A stretch of DNA of 64,000 bases from a bacterium (GTDB lineage Bacteria > Zhuqueibacterota > Zhuqueibacteria > Residuimicrobiales > Oceaniaggregativiventaceae). The notes below the pieces were generated by a model. That model saw only the letters and a program-made list of their open reading frames with translations. It searched no databases and had not been told where the DNA came from. Of the stretch, positions 18,153 through 27,215 are shown piece by piece. A program made the position numbers and the translations under genes. Position 1 is the first letter of the stretch, and the number at the start of each line of letters is the position of its first letter. The stretch lies in assembly GCA_029565675.1 (NCBI GenBank), contig JAKQNP010000032.1:62001-126000 (forward strand), written 5' to 3'.

Positions 18153-19014
18153 AACCGAGATACTTGCGCAGCGGCTCGAGCCGTGAGCGGTGGCGCAGCC
18201 GGCGCAGGGCTTTTTCCTTGATCTGGCGCACTCTTTCGCGCGTCAGCTGAAAATACTCGCCGATTTCTTCCAGCGTCAGAGGACGGTCGCCATCGAGTCC
18301 GAAGTAGAGTTTGACGATTTCGGCTTCCCGATCCTTGAGTGTTCCTAAAACCTTGTCGATTTCGTCGCGCAGGGAATCGCGCATCAACTCGCCATCCGGT
18401 GGTTCATAGCGATCGCTTTCGAGCACATCCAAAAGGCTGTTTCCTTCATCCTCTTTGAACGGCTCGTCGAGCGAAAGATGTCGAGCGGATGTTTTGAGCA
18501 CATCGGCGACTTCGAATGACGTCATTTCCATTTTGTCGGCAATTTCATCCATACTGGGTTCGCGGCCGAACTTCTTTTCCAGGCCTTCCAGCGCGCGTCC
18601 GACTTTGTTGATCGCACCAACGCGATTCAAAGGCAGACGGACCACGCGTGACTGCTCGGCAAGTGCCTGAAGAATAGACTGTCGAATCCACCAAACCGCA
18701 TATGAAATGAATTTAAAGCCGCGGGTTTCGTCAAATCGCTGTGCCGCTTTGATGAGCCCCAAGTTCCCTTCGCTGATGAGATCCTGCAGCGGTAACCCCT
18801 GCCCTTGATATTCTTTGGCAACACTGATTACAAATCGCAAATTGGATTTGACCAGCGTGTCCAACGCATCCTCATCGCCTTTGCGGATGCGACGGGCCAA
18901 TTCGATTTCCCGTTCCGGTGGCAGGGGTGAAAAGTTGCCGATCTCTTCGAGGTACTTTTCGATCGACTCTTTGGAACGCGTCTCTCCCCTTTTTTTCTTT
19001 TTTGCAATCGCCAT
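18151..19014 (-). CDS. rpoD: Principal (group 1-type) RNA polymerase sigma factor
   Basis: 287 aa. Regions 1.2 to 4.2 are complete: YLEEIGNFSPLPPEREIELA (1.2), LVKSNLRFVISVAKEYQGQG (2.1), DLISEGNLGLIKAAQRFDE and FKFISYAVWWIRQSILQAL (2.2-2.4, the -10 contacts), region 3, and region 4 ending TRERVRQIKEKALRRLRHRS (4.2, -35 recognition). The long acidic region 1.1 of proteobacterial RpoD is missing, as in Bacteroidota/Chlorobi-type primary sigma factors of similar length. The start follows a basic MAIAKKKKRG tail. Downstream of ltaE on the same strand but behind a 396-base gap, so probably transcribed from its own promoter. Confidence 0.93.
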   Translation of the reverse strand: MAIAKKKKRGETRSKESIEKYLEEIGNFSPLPPEREIELARRIRKGDEDALDTLVKSNLRFVISVAKEYQGQGLPLQDLISEGNLGLIKAAQRFDETRGFKFISYAVWWIRQSILQALAEQSRVVRLPLNRVGAINKVGRALEGLEKKFGREPSMDEIADKMEMTSFEVADVLKTSARHLSLDEPFKEDEGNSLLDVLESDRYEPPDGELMRDSLRDEIDKVLGTLKDREAEIVKLYFGLDGDRPLTLEEIGEYFQLTRERVRQIKEKALRRLRHRSRLEPLRKYLG

Positions 19015-19410
19015 TGGTAGAAAGAATCACTTCCTTTGGTTTTGGTTGATCGCCTAAAAGCGCCTATATGAAATAACACTGTATTTTGAAAAATATTTCA
19101 CTTTCTCTTATGCAATCCGTGCAAATATCCTCATCTGACCCGACGTACACAACCGCAGATGAATTCGACACCATTCCAGAGCACTATTTTTAACGATGGA
19201 GAGCTATTTGCGCTTGTGCAAGAAGAATTTTTCAAAAAAAAGGACCTAGCCGATAATTTAAGCAAAAAATCGGTAAAAACAAATGAATTTTCCATTTCCT
19301 TCACTCTGGTAATGGACGCTGATCGTTTTTTCCCGCTTCATCAAACCGGCTCACGATGTTTTCTATTCCTTTAATTATTTCATGCCGTAAAACGACAAAT
19401 GTTTCAACTG
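19015..19410. other. Gene-free region upstream of the sigma-factor gene
   Basis: 396 bases, A/T-rich compared with neighbours. A 71-codon plus-strand frame at 19159-19374 has no ribosome site and no protein-like pattern and is left out. The region must hold the promoter of the minus-strand sigma-factor gene, but I could not choose a convincing -35/-10 pair. AAGGAAGTG lies 17-25 bases before the ATG, farther than usual. Confidence 0.4.
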
Positions 19411-20442
19411 TCACTTAAAGCGGCGCTTGATTGTTTCCACTGTTTTATCGATTTGCAGGTCAGTTAAATTCAGGTGGGTCACCAGGCGCAGGCGAGTGGT
19501 CGAAAATGCCGAAGCCAACACCCCTTCTTCCTGCAAAATGGTCACTGCTTGCGGCGCCGTCCATCGACCAGCGCTGAAATCGACGATCACGATATTGGTC
19601 TGCACCGATTCGAGATCAACCGCAGCGCCTTCGACTGCAGCGAAGGTTTCGGCCAAGAGGCGGGCGCGCTGATGATCTTCCCGCAATCTTTCCACATGAT
19701 TCTGCAAAGCATAGAGCCCGGCTGCCGCCAAGATTCCGGCTTGACGCATGCCGCCGCCGAAGATCTTGCGAAACCGATGGGCGCGTTGGATAAACTGCGA
19801 AGAACCGACCAGCACCGATCCCACCGGTGCACCCAAACCCTTGGAAAGGCATATCGATATGGAATCGACACAATCGCCATAACGGCGCAGCGGCACACCG
19901 CTGCTGATGTGGGCATTAAAGATTCGCGCACCGTCCAGGTGAACGGCCAGTTTGTGTTGGCGGGCAAATAGGGCGATGAGTTCCATCTCATCGATCGGGA
20001 AAATCGTCCCGCCGGCGCGATTGTGAGTGTTTTCCAGAGTGATCAAACGACTGTGTGGAAAATGGTCGTTCGGCATGCGCAACGCGTTTTCGATCTGTTC
20101 GACCGCAATCATACCGCGCCGGCCCGGGAGCGGCCGCATCTGCACCCCTGAAAGCAAGGCGGGACCGCCGCCTTCATAGTTAAAGCAGTGGCAGTCTTGC
20201 TCGCAGATCACTTCATCGCCCGGCTCGGTATGGCTTTTAATGGCAATCTGGTTGCTCATGGTCCCGGAAGGTACGAACAAGGCCATTTCCTTGCCAAACA
20301 GATCGGCAACAGTCTGTTGCAGCGCATTGACTGTTGGATCTTCTCCATAGACATCGTCCCCTACTTTTGCGGTAAAAATTGCCTCGCGCATAGCCGCGGT
20401 CGGTTGGGTGACGGTATCGCTGCGCAAATCAACCCATTGCAT
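19411..20442 (-). CDS. ltaE: Low-specificity L-threonine aldolase
   Basis: 343 aa, PLP-dependent fold type [19 protein letters not shown] (residues 4-21) and [16 protein letters not shown] are diagnostic for threonine aldolase; [19 protein letters not shown] holds the PLP lysine (about 200). [13 protein letters not shown] and [10 protein letters not shown] are the other conserved blocks. It cleaves L-threonine or L-allo-threonine to glycine and acetaldehyde in the cytoplasm. GGAGGAGATCC lies just upstream of the ATG. It lies 111 bases after the helicase gene on the same strand. Confidence 0.94.
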   Translation of the reverse strand: MQWVDLRSDTVTQPTAAMREAIFTAKVGDDVYGEDPTVNALQQTVADLFGKEMALFVPSGTMSNQIAIKSHTEPGDEVICEQDCHCFNYEGGGPALLSGVQMRPLPGRRGMIAVEQIENALRMPNDHFPHSRLITLENTHNRAGGTIFPIDEMELIALFARQHKLAVHLDGARIFNAHISSGVPLRRYGDCVDSISICLSKGLGAPVGSVLVGSSQFIQRAHRFRKIFGGGMRQAGILAAAGLYALQNHVERLREDHQRARLLAETFAAVEGAAVDLESVQTNIVIVDFSAGRWTAPQAVTILQEEGVLASAFSTTRLRLVTHLNLTDLQIDKTVETIKRRFK

Positions 20443-20553
20443 GAACGGATCTCCTCCTGAATCAGCCGGTATCGACGAGAGCCGATGTGAACTGCAATCT
20501 GAAATGAATCATACCGGCGTTGTCTGGCAAGTGCAGAAAAATTGTTTGCGATG

Positions 20554-23500
20554 TTAAAATAGCGATAATTGCGTCTGGCGCCGTGCCGGCAAAGCGGCGA
20601 GCTGATGTTCCACAAGATCGCGCGAGATGCGGGCGAGAAAAGGTGAAGGGGTCTGGATCAGTTGCTGACCAAACCAATACCGTTTTCGTGCATGAGTGAG
20701 CAGCAAGATGCTCTGTGCCCGTGTCATGCCGACATAGAGCAATCTGCGTTCTTCCGCCACATCGGTTGGCTTGTCGCCAACTCGCAGGGGCAATATTCCG
20801 TCTTCGCATCCAGGGATAAAGACCACCGGGAATTCCAGCCCTTTGGCGGCATGCAAGGTCAAGAGGTGCACCCGGTCGCTTCGTTTTTCCAGCGCATCAA
20901 TCTCCCGATGGAGAAGCAGTTGATCGCGATACGCAGAGATATTTTTATCGTATGGCCGCGCCAATTCCAAAACCCGCCGATAGATAGAAAGCGCTTCGCG
21001 GTTTTCTTCCGGCAACCGGGTCCGCAGATGCGGCCATATCGTGGCCAGGATTAGCGACAAGGGGGCAGCTGGCGGCAATTGCTGAAGCTGCTCCAGCAAA
21101 GCCAAAAAAAGTGGCCATTCCGGCGAAGAACTGGTTTGCGTTTTCAGGGACGACAACCAGGGGTTCGGGCCAGAGGCGGTGCTGCGAACCTGCTGCAAAA
21201 TCAGCTGGGCTTCAGATTCGGGGAGATAAAAAGTCAGGAGGTCGAGCGGATTTGCTCGACCAGGCTCGGACAGCATCATTGCAGCGGCGCTGAGCGCCCG
21301 CACCAGCGGGTGGTCTGAGAGGCGATGATCGCTGAGTGTTTCAAAGGGAATTCCCGCCCGATTGAGTGCTGTGTAAAGAGGCGGGGCCTGTCGTTTGCTG
21401 CGCAAGAGGATGGCCAAATCTGAGAAGCCATAGTCCTGCGGCAGCCCGCGCTCATCGACCCGTTGGGTATCGATGGAAAAATGGCTGGTGCCGCCGACCA
21501 GCTGTTCGATCTGCTGCACGATAAATTCCGCTTCAGCGTGATCTCTCGGCGCTTGATAAATACGGCATTTGACCAGCGGATCGATCTTTGACCACAGCCG
21601 ATCGCCGTCATCGCGGTCGAGCAGTTGTTGAGAAATGTCGAGGATGTTTTGTGCCGAGCGGTAATTGCGGAAAAGACGAATGACTTTTGCACCAAAATCC
21701 TGTTGAAAACGACTAAAAAAACGTAAATCGGCACCGCGAAAACCATAGATCGCCTGATCCGGATCGCCGATCACACAGACATCTTCGGCAGCCAGGGCAA
21801 AAAGCTTGAACAATTCGTATTGCGCCTGGTTGAGGTCCTGAAATTCGTCCACCGTGACGATTTGGAAACGCCGCACCCAGCGGCGGCGCACATCCGGATC
21901 CTGGCGCAGGATGCGCACCGGCAAACCGATCAGATCATCATAATCGACGGCATTCAGTTCCATCAATACGGTTTCATAGAACCGAAAAAGGTCGGCCACT
22001 TCTGCAGATTGGCTGGAGGCCGATCTCTGGGTCAAATTATCGGGTCCGATCAGATCGGCTTTAAACCGAGAAAAAATTTCAAGGTAAGAGGTGAGCGGTT
22101 TGCCGCTTTTCTGTCGAAAAGCCGCCTGTATCTCTTCATCGTCAACTGGATCAGCAATGCGGAATCCACGTTTTCTTCCTTGAAAGGCGGGGAGCTCGCG
22201 CAGCAATTCAGCCCCCAGAGCATGAAAAGTCTGGATGTGCATGCGCTGGCTCAACTTCGGCCCAATCAATCTGCGCAGCCGTTCTCGCATCTCATCGGCG
22301 GCGCGGTTGGTAAAAGTGACTGACAGCACTCCCTCAGCTACCGCCTCGTTGGCGTGAATCAATCCGGCCAAGCGATAGACAAGGGTGCGAGTCTTTCCGG
22401 TACCCGGACCGGCCTGGATCTCCAGAGGTGTACCGCGATAGGAGACGGCCTGCCACTGTTCCTCGTTGAGTCCATAGGGATTGTTTGCCGTCTCGGCGAC
22501 GATGTCCGTTGCAACGCTCGCCGCCGCAAATCTGGCATCGTTGTCTCTGGGAATCGTTTTTGCCAGCGTTACAGTTGGTTTTAATGTTTCCGGCTTTAAA
22601 TCGAACAAGGCGCCTTGTTGCAGTATCTGTTCGCGCTCGCCGGCTTGAAAAATTCGAATTGCGCCATATTCGCCGTCATATCCCGCTTCAGCAAAGACTT
22701 TTCTCGCCCGCATGCGGCGGATCGCTTCTGCAATCAACACACCGCCTGCGCGCTCGATATCGGTGGTGCTGCAATCGATCAAGATGTTGAGCTCCGGGCC
22801 AAGCGAGTGAAGCAATCGATGGTACTGTTCCTGAACCTTTTTCGAATTCGGCCCCAAGCTCAAAACATCGCCGAGGACCTCGGGCAACGGCACGAGGCTG
22901 AGAAAAGGTTTCGCTCCATCAGGACGAACGTTTTCCGGGCGGTCTGCCATCTGTTCGACCTGGTAGCTGACGCCGAGAACGGCTGGTTTGCCGCAAACCG
23001 GGCAGAGCCCTTGATTGGCCAGCGTCTCTTGCGGATGCATGCGGCAGTTGCATTTGCGGTGGCCGTCAAAATGGTATTTCCCCTCTTCAGGAAAAAATTC
23101 GATGGTGCCGTAAAAAGCAGAGGACAATTTATCCCGCAGCGCTGCGAACAATGCCGTGTAGGAGAGCTCGGTATCAAAAATATTGGCTTCGCGTGCCAGT
23201 TTTTCCGGTGAATGGGCATCGGAATTGGACACCAAATTATAGCGGTCGAGAGCCGTCAACCGCCAGTTCATCGGCGGATCAGAGGACAAGCCGGTTTCCA
23301 AGGCAAAAATGTGCGGAGTGAGGTCTTCAAAGCATTCTTCAACCGAAAGAAATCCGGACTTGGAGCCGAGCAGGGAGAACCATGGCGTCCAGATATGGGC
23401 CGGAATAAGGACCGCCTGTTCATCAGACTCGAGAAGGATTTCGAGCAAGTCGTGTGAATCCAGGCCCAGAATCGGCCGACCATCGGAGCGGATGTTGCCG

Positions 23501-23886
23501 ATTTTTTCCAGCCGGTTTTGAAAGCGCTGTACGGCATCGAAATTGGGCAAAAAGACCACATGATGAACCTTGCGCACGCGGTCGCCTTTTTTATAGATAC
23601 AGCTGATTTCACCGGAAAGAATAAAGCGCACCTGCCCACGGCAAGAGGCGGGTATTTTCTCTTGCAGCATGGCACCGCGATCGGGTTTGAGTTTATACAA
23701 ACCTTCTTGATCGGGTTCGAGTGTGTCGCGCATCTCCTGCAGCCATTGCGGATGGCTCAGATCACCGGTAGCGATCAACTGCAAACCTTTGAGCTGGCCC
23801 CAATAGTTCAAATGTTCAAGATTCAGGCTTTTGCTGGTGGCGCGAGAAAAATGGGAATGAATATGCAGATCCGCAATATAGCGCAT
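20554..23886 (-). CDS. Endonuclease Q-like PHP domain fused to UvrD/PcrA-type helicase
   Basis: 1110 aa in one uninterrupted frame. Residues 1-310 match EndoQ: PHP metal ligands in DLHIHSHFS (6-14), SGEIS (91-95), PAHIWTPW (162-169) and VSNSDAHS (219-226), then a Cys4 zinc motif (C279, C281, C295, C298). After a linker with a helix-hairpin-like segment (about 330-410), a superfamily 1 helicase begins at about 470: NEEQWQAV (Q motif), AGPGTGKTRTL (Walker A), VDEFQDLNQ (II), GDPDQAIYGFRGAD (III), LFRNYRS (IV), LHAAKGLEFPVVF (V), LYVGMTRAQ (VI). EndoQ cleaves 5' of uracil, hypoxanthine or abasic sites; the helicase would unwind from the nick. Combined repair role is inferred. GAAGGAG precedes the ATG. 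Confidence 0.9.
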   Translation of the reverse strand: MRYIADLHIHSHFSRATSKSLNLEHLNYWGQLKGLQLIATGDLSHPQWLQEMRDTLEPDQEGLYKLKPDRGAMLQEKIPASCRGQVRFILSGEISCIYKKGDRVRKVHHVVFLPNFDAVQRFQNRLEKIGNIRSDGRPILGLDSHDLLEILLESDEQAVLIPAHIWTPWFSLLGSKSGFLSVEECFEDLTPHIFALETGLSSDPPMNWRLTALDRYNLVSNSDAHSPEKLAREANIFDTELSYTALFAALRDKLSSAFYGTIEFFPEEGKYHFDGHRKCNCRMHPQETLANQGLCPVCGKPAVLGVSYQVEQMADRPENVRPDGAKPFLSLVPLPEVLGDVLSLGPNSKKVQEQYHRLLHSLGPELNILIDCSTTDIERAGGVLIAEAIRRMRARKVFAEAGYDGEYGAIRIFQAGEREQILQQGALFDLKPETLKPTVTLAKTIPRDNDARFAAASVATDIVAETANNPYGLNEEQWQAVSYRGTPLEIQAGPGTGKTRTLVYRLAGLIHANEAVAEGVLSVTFTNRAADEMRERLRRLIGPKLSQRMHIQTFHALGAELLRELPAFQGRKRGFRIADPVDDEEIQAAFRQKSGKPLTSYLEIFSRFKADLIGPDNLTQRSASSQSAEVADLFRFYETVLMELNAVDYDDLIGLPVRILRQDPDVRRRWVRRFQIVTVDEFQDLNQAQYELFKLFALAAEDVCVIGDPDQAIYGFRGADLRFFSRFQQDFGAKVIRLFRNYRSAQNILDISQQLLDRDDGDRLWSKIDPLVKCRIYQAPRDHAEAEFIVQQIEQLVGGTSHFSIDTQRVDERGLPQDYGFSDLAILLRSKRQAPPLYTALNRAGIPFETLSDHRLSDHPLVRALSAAAMMLSEPGRANPLDLLTFYLPESEAQLILQQVRSTASGPNPWLSSLKTQTSSSPEWPLFLALLEQLQQLPPAAPLSLILATIWPHLRTRLPEENREALSIYRRVLELARPYDKNISAYRDQLLLHREIDALEKRSDRVHLLTLHAAKGLEFPVVFIPGCEDGILPLRVGDKPTDVAEERRLLYVGMTRAQSILLLTHARKRYWFGQQLIQTPSPFLARISRDLVEHQLAALPARRQTQLSLF

Positions 23887-24035
23887 GCTTCTCCTTCGAC
23901 GGCTGTCGGCGTGTGCAGATCATCAGTCGGATTAGCCGTTGCGGCGAGATCGGTATAGGGAAAATCTCTGATGGCAGAGAGCTGGTTCAGCCGAGCCGCA
24001 TGGAGTGACTGATAGAAACACAAAATTTCAATAGA

Positions 24036-24665
24036 CTAAAAAAGAAAGATCAACAGTCCCAGAGCAAAGCGGAAACCGCCGACGCTGAAACCTTCAAAAC
24101 CCGTTCGACCGCGGATGCCGCCGGAGGCGATTTCCATCTCGAAAAATCCAGCTGTTCTGGGATGCAAGAAATACTGCAAACCGAGTTCGAGATAAAAGCC
24201 ACTGCCGGTGTTGCGGTTTTCCTCATTTTGCATGTCAAACAGCGACAGGTTTTCATCCTCTTCAACCCGGTAAAAAACCGCACCAAAGCCATAATAGCTG
24301 TTGCCACGGGATTCAAGCGGCGGTTGAATACGCACGCCGACAGCAATCCATTGCTCATGCCAATCGGCCTGGGAAAGAGAAAGGCCGGAATGCGGGGCGA
24401 TACCGCTTGGCTTGCCATTTTTGTTAAAAGTGCGGTATTTGCCGACCAGGTAATTGTTTTTGTAGACGCGAACACCCGCTGCGCCGCCTGGGCTGACCCC
24501 CCAACGGCTGGTATAAATCGATGTGAAATCATCCAGCGATATGCGGAACAATCCGCCGCTGCCGCCGGCAAAGAATCGGGGCTGCGAAAACGCGCTAAAA
24601 GATTGGGCCTGTAGCCCGACAGCGAGTGAAATCAATAACAAAAAGAACAAAACAATAGGTCGCAT
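24036..24665 (-). CDS. Putative small outer-membrane beta-barrel protein
   Basis: 209 aa from the ATG at 24665 (MRPIVLFFLLLISLAVG), with GGAAAG 7 bases upstream; the frame open to 24878 overlaps the VanZ-like gene. Signal peptide 1-21 ending LQAQ. The mature part alternates polar and hydrophobic residues, has many Gly and aromatic residues, and ends with Phe (GLLIFLF), a typical outer-membrane barrel terminus. No family recognised. The start lies one base after the VanZ-like stop, so it is probably translationally coupled. Barrel assignment is inference from composition. Confidence 0.6.
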   Translation of the reverse strand: MRPIVLFFLLLISLAVGLQAQSFSAFSQPRFFAGGSGGLFRISLDDFTSIYTSRWGVSPGGAAGVRVYKNNYLVGKYRTFNKNGKPSGIAPHSGLSLSQADWHEQWIAVGVRIQPPLESRGNSYYGFGAVFYRVEEDENLSLFDMQNEENRNTGSGFYLELGLQYFLHPRTAGFFEMEIASGGIRGRTGFEGFSVGGFRFALGLLIFLF

Positions 24666-24666
24666 T

Positions 24667-25074
24667 TTATCTTTCCGATGTGTTTGACACCTTTTGTTGA
24701 ATGGTTTTGGTTTTTCGGTGTAGCCAATAGAACAGCCCGGCAGCGAGCAAAATCCCAGCGGCATCAGCCATCCAGTCGCCGATATCAGCGAATCGGCCGG
24801 GGATCCACTCCTGGTGCAGCTCGTCGAAGGCGGCATAGAGAAGGCCTCCGCCGATGACCATCCATACAGTGGGAGCAACCGGCCGGGAATGATCGGCAGT
24901 CAATCCGCGCAACCACAACCAGGCAAAAACGGCGTAAGCGAGCAGATGAAACAATTTGTCTTGTGCATTGAATCCGAGATCCGGTGTCGGCATTTTGGGC
25001 AATGAAGTCAAAACCAACAAGAGCAGCGTCCATACGCCTGCCGGCGCAAACCTTCGCCAACCATACCGTTTCAA
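24667..25074 (-). CDS. VanZ-like membrane protein
   Basis: 135 aa from a TTG at 25074, whose TTGA overlaps the nnrD stop and which has GGGAGACAGG just upstream; an ATG at 25146 in the same frame would overlap nnrD by 76 bases. Hydrophobic segments fit four membrane helices. DKLFHLLAYAVFAWLWL and FDELHQEWIPGR with DIGDWMADAAGILLAAGLF are the VanZ-like signature. In relatives the molecular function is uncertain; the vanZ name comes from a teicoplanin-resistance accessory gene, and no resistance role is implied here. It is sandwiched between nnrD and the outer-membrane protein in an overlapping operon. Confidence 0.78.
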   Translation of the reverse strand: MKRYGWRRFAPAGVWTLLLLVLTSLPKMPTPDLGFNAQDKLFHLLAYAVFAWLWLRGLTADHSRPVAPTVWMVIGGGLLYAAFDELHQEWIPGRFADIGDWMADAAGILLAAGLFYWLHRKTKTIQQKVSNTSER

Positions 25075-26615
25075 TCCTGTCTCCCATCGATCTGCTGCAA
25101 GGCGGCGGGCAGAGCGGCGAGAATATCGCCGGCAAGCATAGACCACTCGCCTTTTTGTTGCGCTGCAATATCACCGGCCAGTCCATGCGCAAAGACACCC
25201 AGGCAAGCCGCTTCCGGTCCACGAAGTCCTTGCGCCAACAAGCCACCGATCACACCGGTGAGAACATCTCCGGAGCCGGCGGTTGCCATGCCCGGATTGC
25301 CAGTAGAGTTGATAAAAACCCGTCCATCCGGCGCAGCGACAACCGTGGGGCCGCCTTTGAGCACCACGGTTTTTTGCCAGTCGGTTGCGGCTTTGCATAC
25401 CGCTTCAATCCGGGTGGGGAGAAAGTCATCGACTGCTCGACCGGTAAGCTGGCTGAATTCTCCGGCATGAGGGGTCAGGACCATCTCCCCCTGGTAGCCA
25501 ATCAATGATTCGAGATGGCGGGCAGCCAAATTTAAGCCATCGGCATCCACCACCATGGGCAGCGACAAGGCGGGAAAAAGCTGACTGAGCAATTCACCGG
25601 TTTCAGGGTGTTGGCCAAGACCAGGGCCCAAAGCGACGGCACTCTGTTTTTCGATTTTGCCGCATATTTCCTGGAAACAGCTGCGGTGCAAAAAGCCTTG
25701 CTCCGCGTCATCAACCGGCCAGGTGATCACTTCGGTCAATTTGGCCGCCAAAATATCATACAGGCTTTGCGGCGCACACAGGTAGCAGAGACCGGCTCCG
25801 GCCCGCAATACAGCTTCAGAAGTCAGGGTAGCGGCGCCGGTAAATCCCGTGGACCCGGCGATTACCGCCACTGTGCCGCAGTGGTTTTTATGCGCATCGC
25901 GGCTGCGGCGCGGCAGCAAGTTTCGCATCGCAGGCTGATCGAGTTCCCAAACTCGGGGTGAACAGCGCTCGACAATTTCCGCCGGCATGCCGATGTCGAT
26001 CACCACCAGCTCACCGGCAAACTCGCGGCCCGGGGAAAAGAGCAGACCCCGTTTTTTCAAAGCCATGACTGCTGTCACATCGGCCAGCACGGCAGGTCCA
26101 TCAACTGCGCCGGTATCGGCATTGACACCGGTCGGCAAGTCAACCGCCAGAATCGGAACATGATAGGTGTTGATCTGCTCAACTGCAGCGGCAATCAGAC
26201 CTTGCAGGGCGCCGCGCACACCGGTGCCCAAAAGAGCATCGATGACCAGATCGGGTTTCTGGGGCGGCAAATCGGCTAGTTCCGCAATCGGCACCACCTG
26301 ATGACCCATATGCCGCAATACTTCAAAATTGATACGCGCATCACCAGCCACTTTGGCCGGATCTGCGAATAAAAAAGTATGGACATCCAGACCGGCGTTC
26401 AACAGATGGCGGGCGATCACAAACCCATCGCCGCCATTGTTCCCCGGACCACAAAAGATAGTGATTCGCCCATCACTGGCGGCGAACAGTTCCAGGGCAA
26501 TTTCAGCAGCGCCGCGGCCGGCGTTTTCCATCAACACGGCACCGGGGACGCCATAAGAGTCGATGGCCAAACGATCCATTTGTGCCATCTGTTGTGCGTT
26601 GACTATGGCTCGCAT
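25071..26615 (-). CDS. nnrD: Bifunctional NAD(P)H-hydrate epimerase / ADP-dependent dehydratase
   Basis: 514 aa from the ATG at 26615 (MRAIVNAQQMAQMDR), with GGAG 8 bases before; an in-frame TTG at 26642 is a weaker choice. The N-terminal YjeF_N epimerase domain (about 1-215) has FCGPGNNGGDGFVIARHL and DALLGTGVRG; the C-terminal dehydratase domain (about 230-510) has HKNHCGTVAVIAGS, LTPHAGEFSQLTG and NPGMATAGSGDVLTGVIGG. It repairs damaged NAD(P)H hydrates. The start overlaps the acpS end by 13 bases; acpS-nnr adjacency is a frequent bacterial arrangement. The epimerase part is also called nnrE. Confidence 0.95.
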   Translation of the reverse strand: MRAIVNAQQMAQMDRLAIDSYGVPGAVLMENAGRGAAEIALELFAASDGRITIFCGPGNNGGDGFVIARHLLNAGLDVHTFLFADPAKVAGDARINFEVLRHMGHQVVPIAELADLPPQKPDLVIDALLGTGVRGALQGLIAAAVEQINTYHVPILAVDLPTGVNADTGAVDGPAVLADVTAVMALKKRGLLFSPGREFAGELVVIDIGMPAEIVERCSPRVWELDQPAMRNLLPRRSRDAHKNHCGTVAVIAGSTGFTGAATLTSEAVLRAGAGLCYLCAPQSLYDILAAKLTEVITWPVDDAEQGFLHRSCFQEICGKIEKQSAVALGPGLGQHPETGELLSQLFPALSLPMVVDADGLNLAARHLESLIGYQGEMVLTPHAGEFSQLTGRAVDDFLPTRIEAVCKAATDWQKTVVLKGGPTVVAAPDGRVFINSTGNPGMATAGSGDVLTGVIGGLLAQGLRGPEAACLGVFAHGLAGDIAAQQKGEWSMLAGDILAALPAALQQIDGRQD

Positions 26616-27028
26616 GCCTGATCTCCGGGTTTCATCTGGCAATCATCTCCGGCAACGCGATGAATACAGACCATCGCAATCGCACATTTTTGGCTGTGCG
26701 ACAAGCTGATCGAAACCACGCGATCAACCAACAACTCGGCCAAACGCCCCTTCAAATAAACAACTGGTTTGCCGCTGGCGCAATTGCGGATTTCGACATC
26801 GTGCCAGCGGAATTCATTTTGCTCCGATTCAGAAAGGGCTTTGATCAGCGCTTCCTTGGCAGCGAAACGCACCGCCATCGATGCCTCAGCCGCGCCGCGC
26901 ACTTTTTTCCGACAATAGGCGATCTCGGTCTCGGTCAGCAGACGCCGTAAAAACCGATCGCCCCAGCGATTCGATGCTTCAACAAACCGGTCGATATCGA
27001 CAATGTCTGCACCAATTGCAAGATCCAT
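26603..27028 (-). CDS. acpS: Holo-[acyl-carrier-protein] synthase
   Basis: 141 aa from the ATG at 27028 (MDLAIGADIVDIDRF); a TTG at 27049 in frame is also possible, and no strong ribosome site settles this. Core motifs: GADIVDIDRF (metal-binding Asp near 11), RFAAKEALIKAL (catalytic Glu-Lys, about 72) and VSISLSHSQKCAIAMV. It transfers phosphopantetheine from CoA to apo-ACP for fatty-acid synthesis. The C-terminal tail after VCIH is about 15 residues longer than usual and overlaps the start of nnrD. First gene of the minus-strand operon. Confidence 0.94.
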   Translation of the reverse strand: MDLAIGADIVDIDRFVEASNRWGDRFLRRLLTETEIAYCRKKVRGAAEASMAVRFAAKEALIKALSESEQNEFRWHDVEIRNCASGKPVVYLKGRLAELLVDRVVSISLSHSQKCAIAMVCIHRVAGDDCQMKPGDQACEP

Positions 27029-27071
27029 AACATTCTCGCTATGATTCAATTCTGGCCAAAGAGAATCTTAT

Positions 27072-27100
27072 CCGGATTCGTTGCTTCACAACGAATCCGG
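27072..27100. repeat. Perfect inverted repeat, 12-bp arms, 5-base loop
   Basis: Arms CCGGATTCGTTG and CAACGAATCCGG around CTTCA, all bases paired. It lies in the 187-base gap between divergent acpS and the ECF sigma gene. There is no T-run on either side, so it is not an intrinsic terminator; it could be a dyad operator or an RNA hairpin at the start of a transcript. Confidence 0.8.
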
Positions 27101-27157
27101 CGGTGAATAAAAACAGGACTAAATTTAACACAATACAACGTCACAGCCAACTTTTTC

Positions 27158-27186
27158 TTGCTTGTTAGCCATTTTTGCGTTAACTT
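27158..27186 (+). promoter_or_regulatory. Candidate promoter of the ECF sigma gene
   Basis: TTGCTT, 17 bases, TAACTT, placing transcription start about 23 bases before the ATG at 27216. The -35 fits better than the -10. No Shine-Dalgarno sequence is visible between it and the start codon. Confidence 0.4.
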
Positions 27187-27215
27187 TTTTAAATTCAACA
27201 AACTCAACCACAGAT

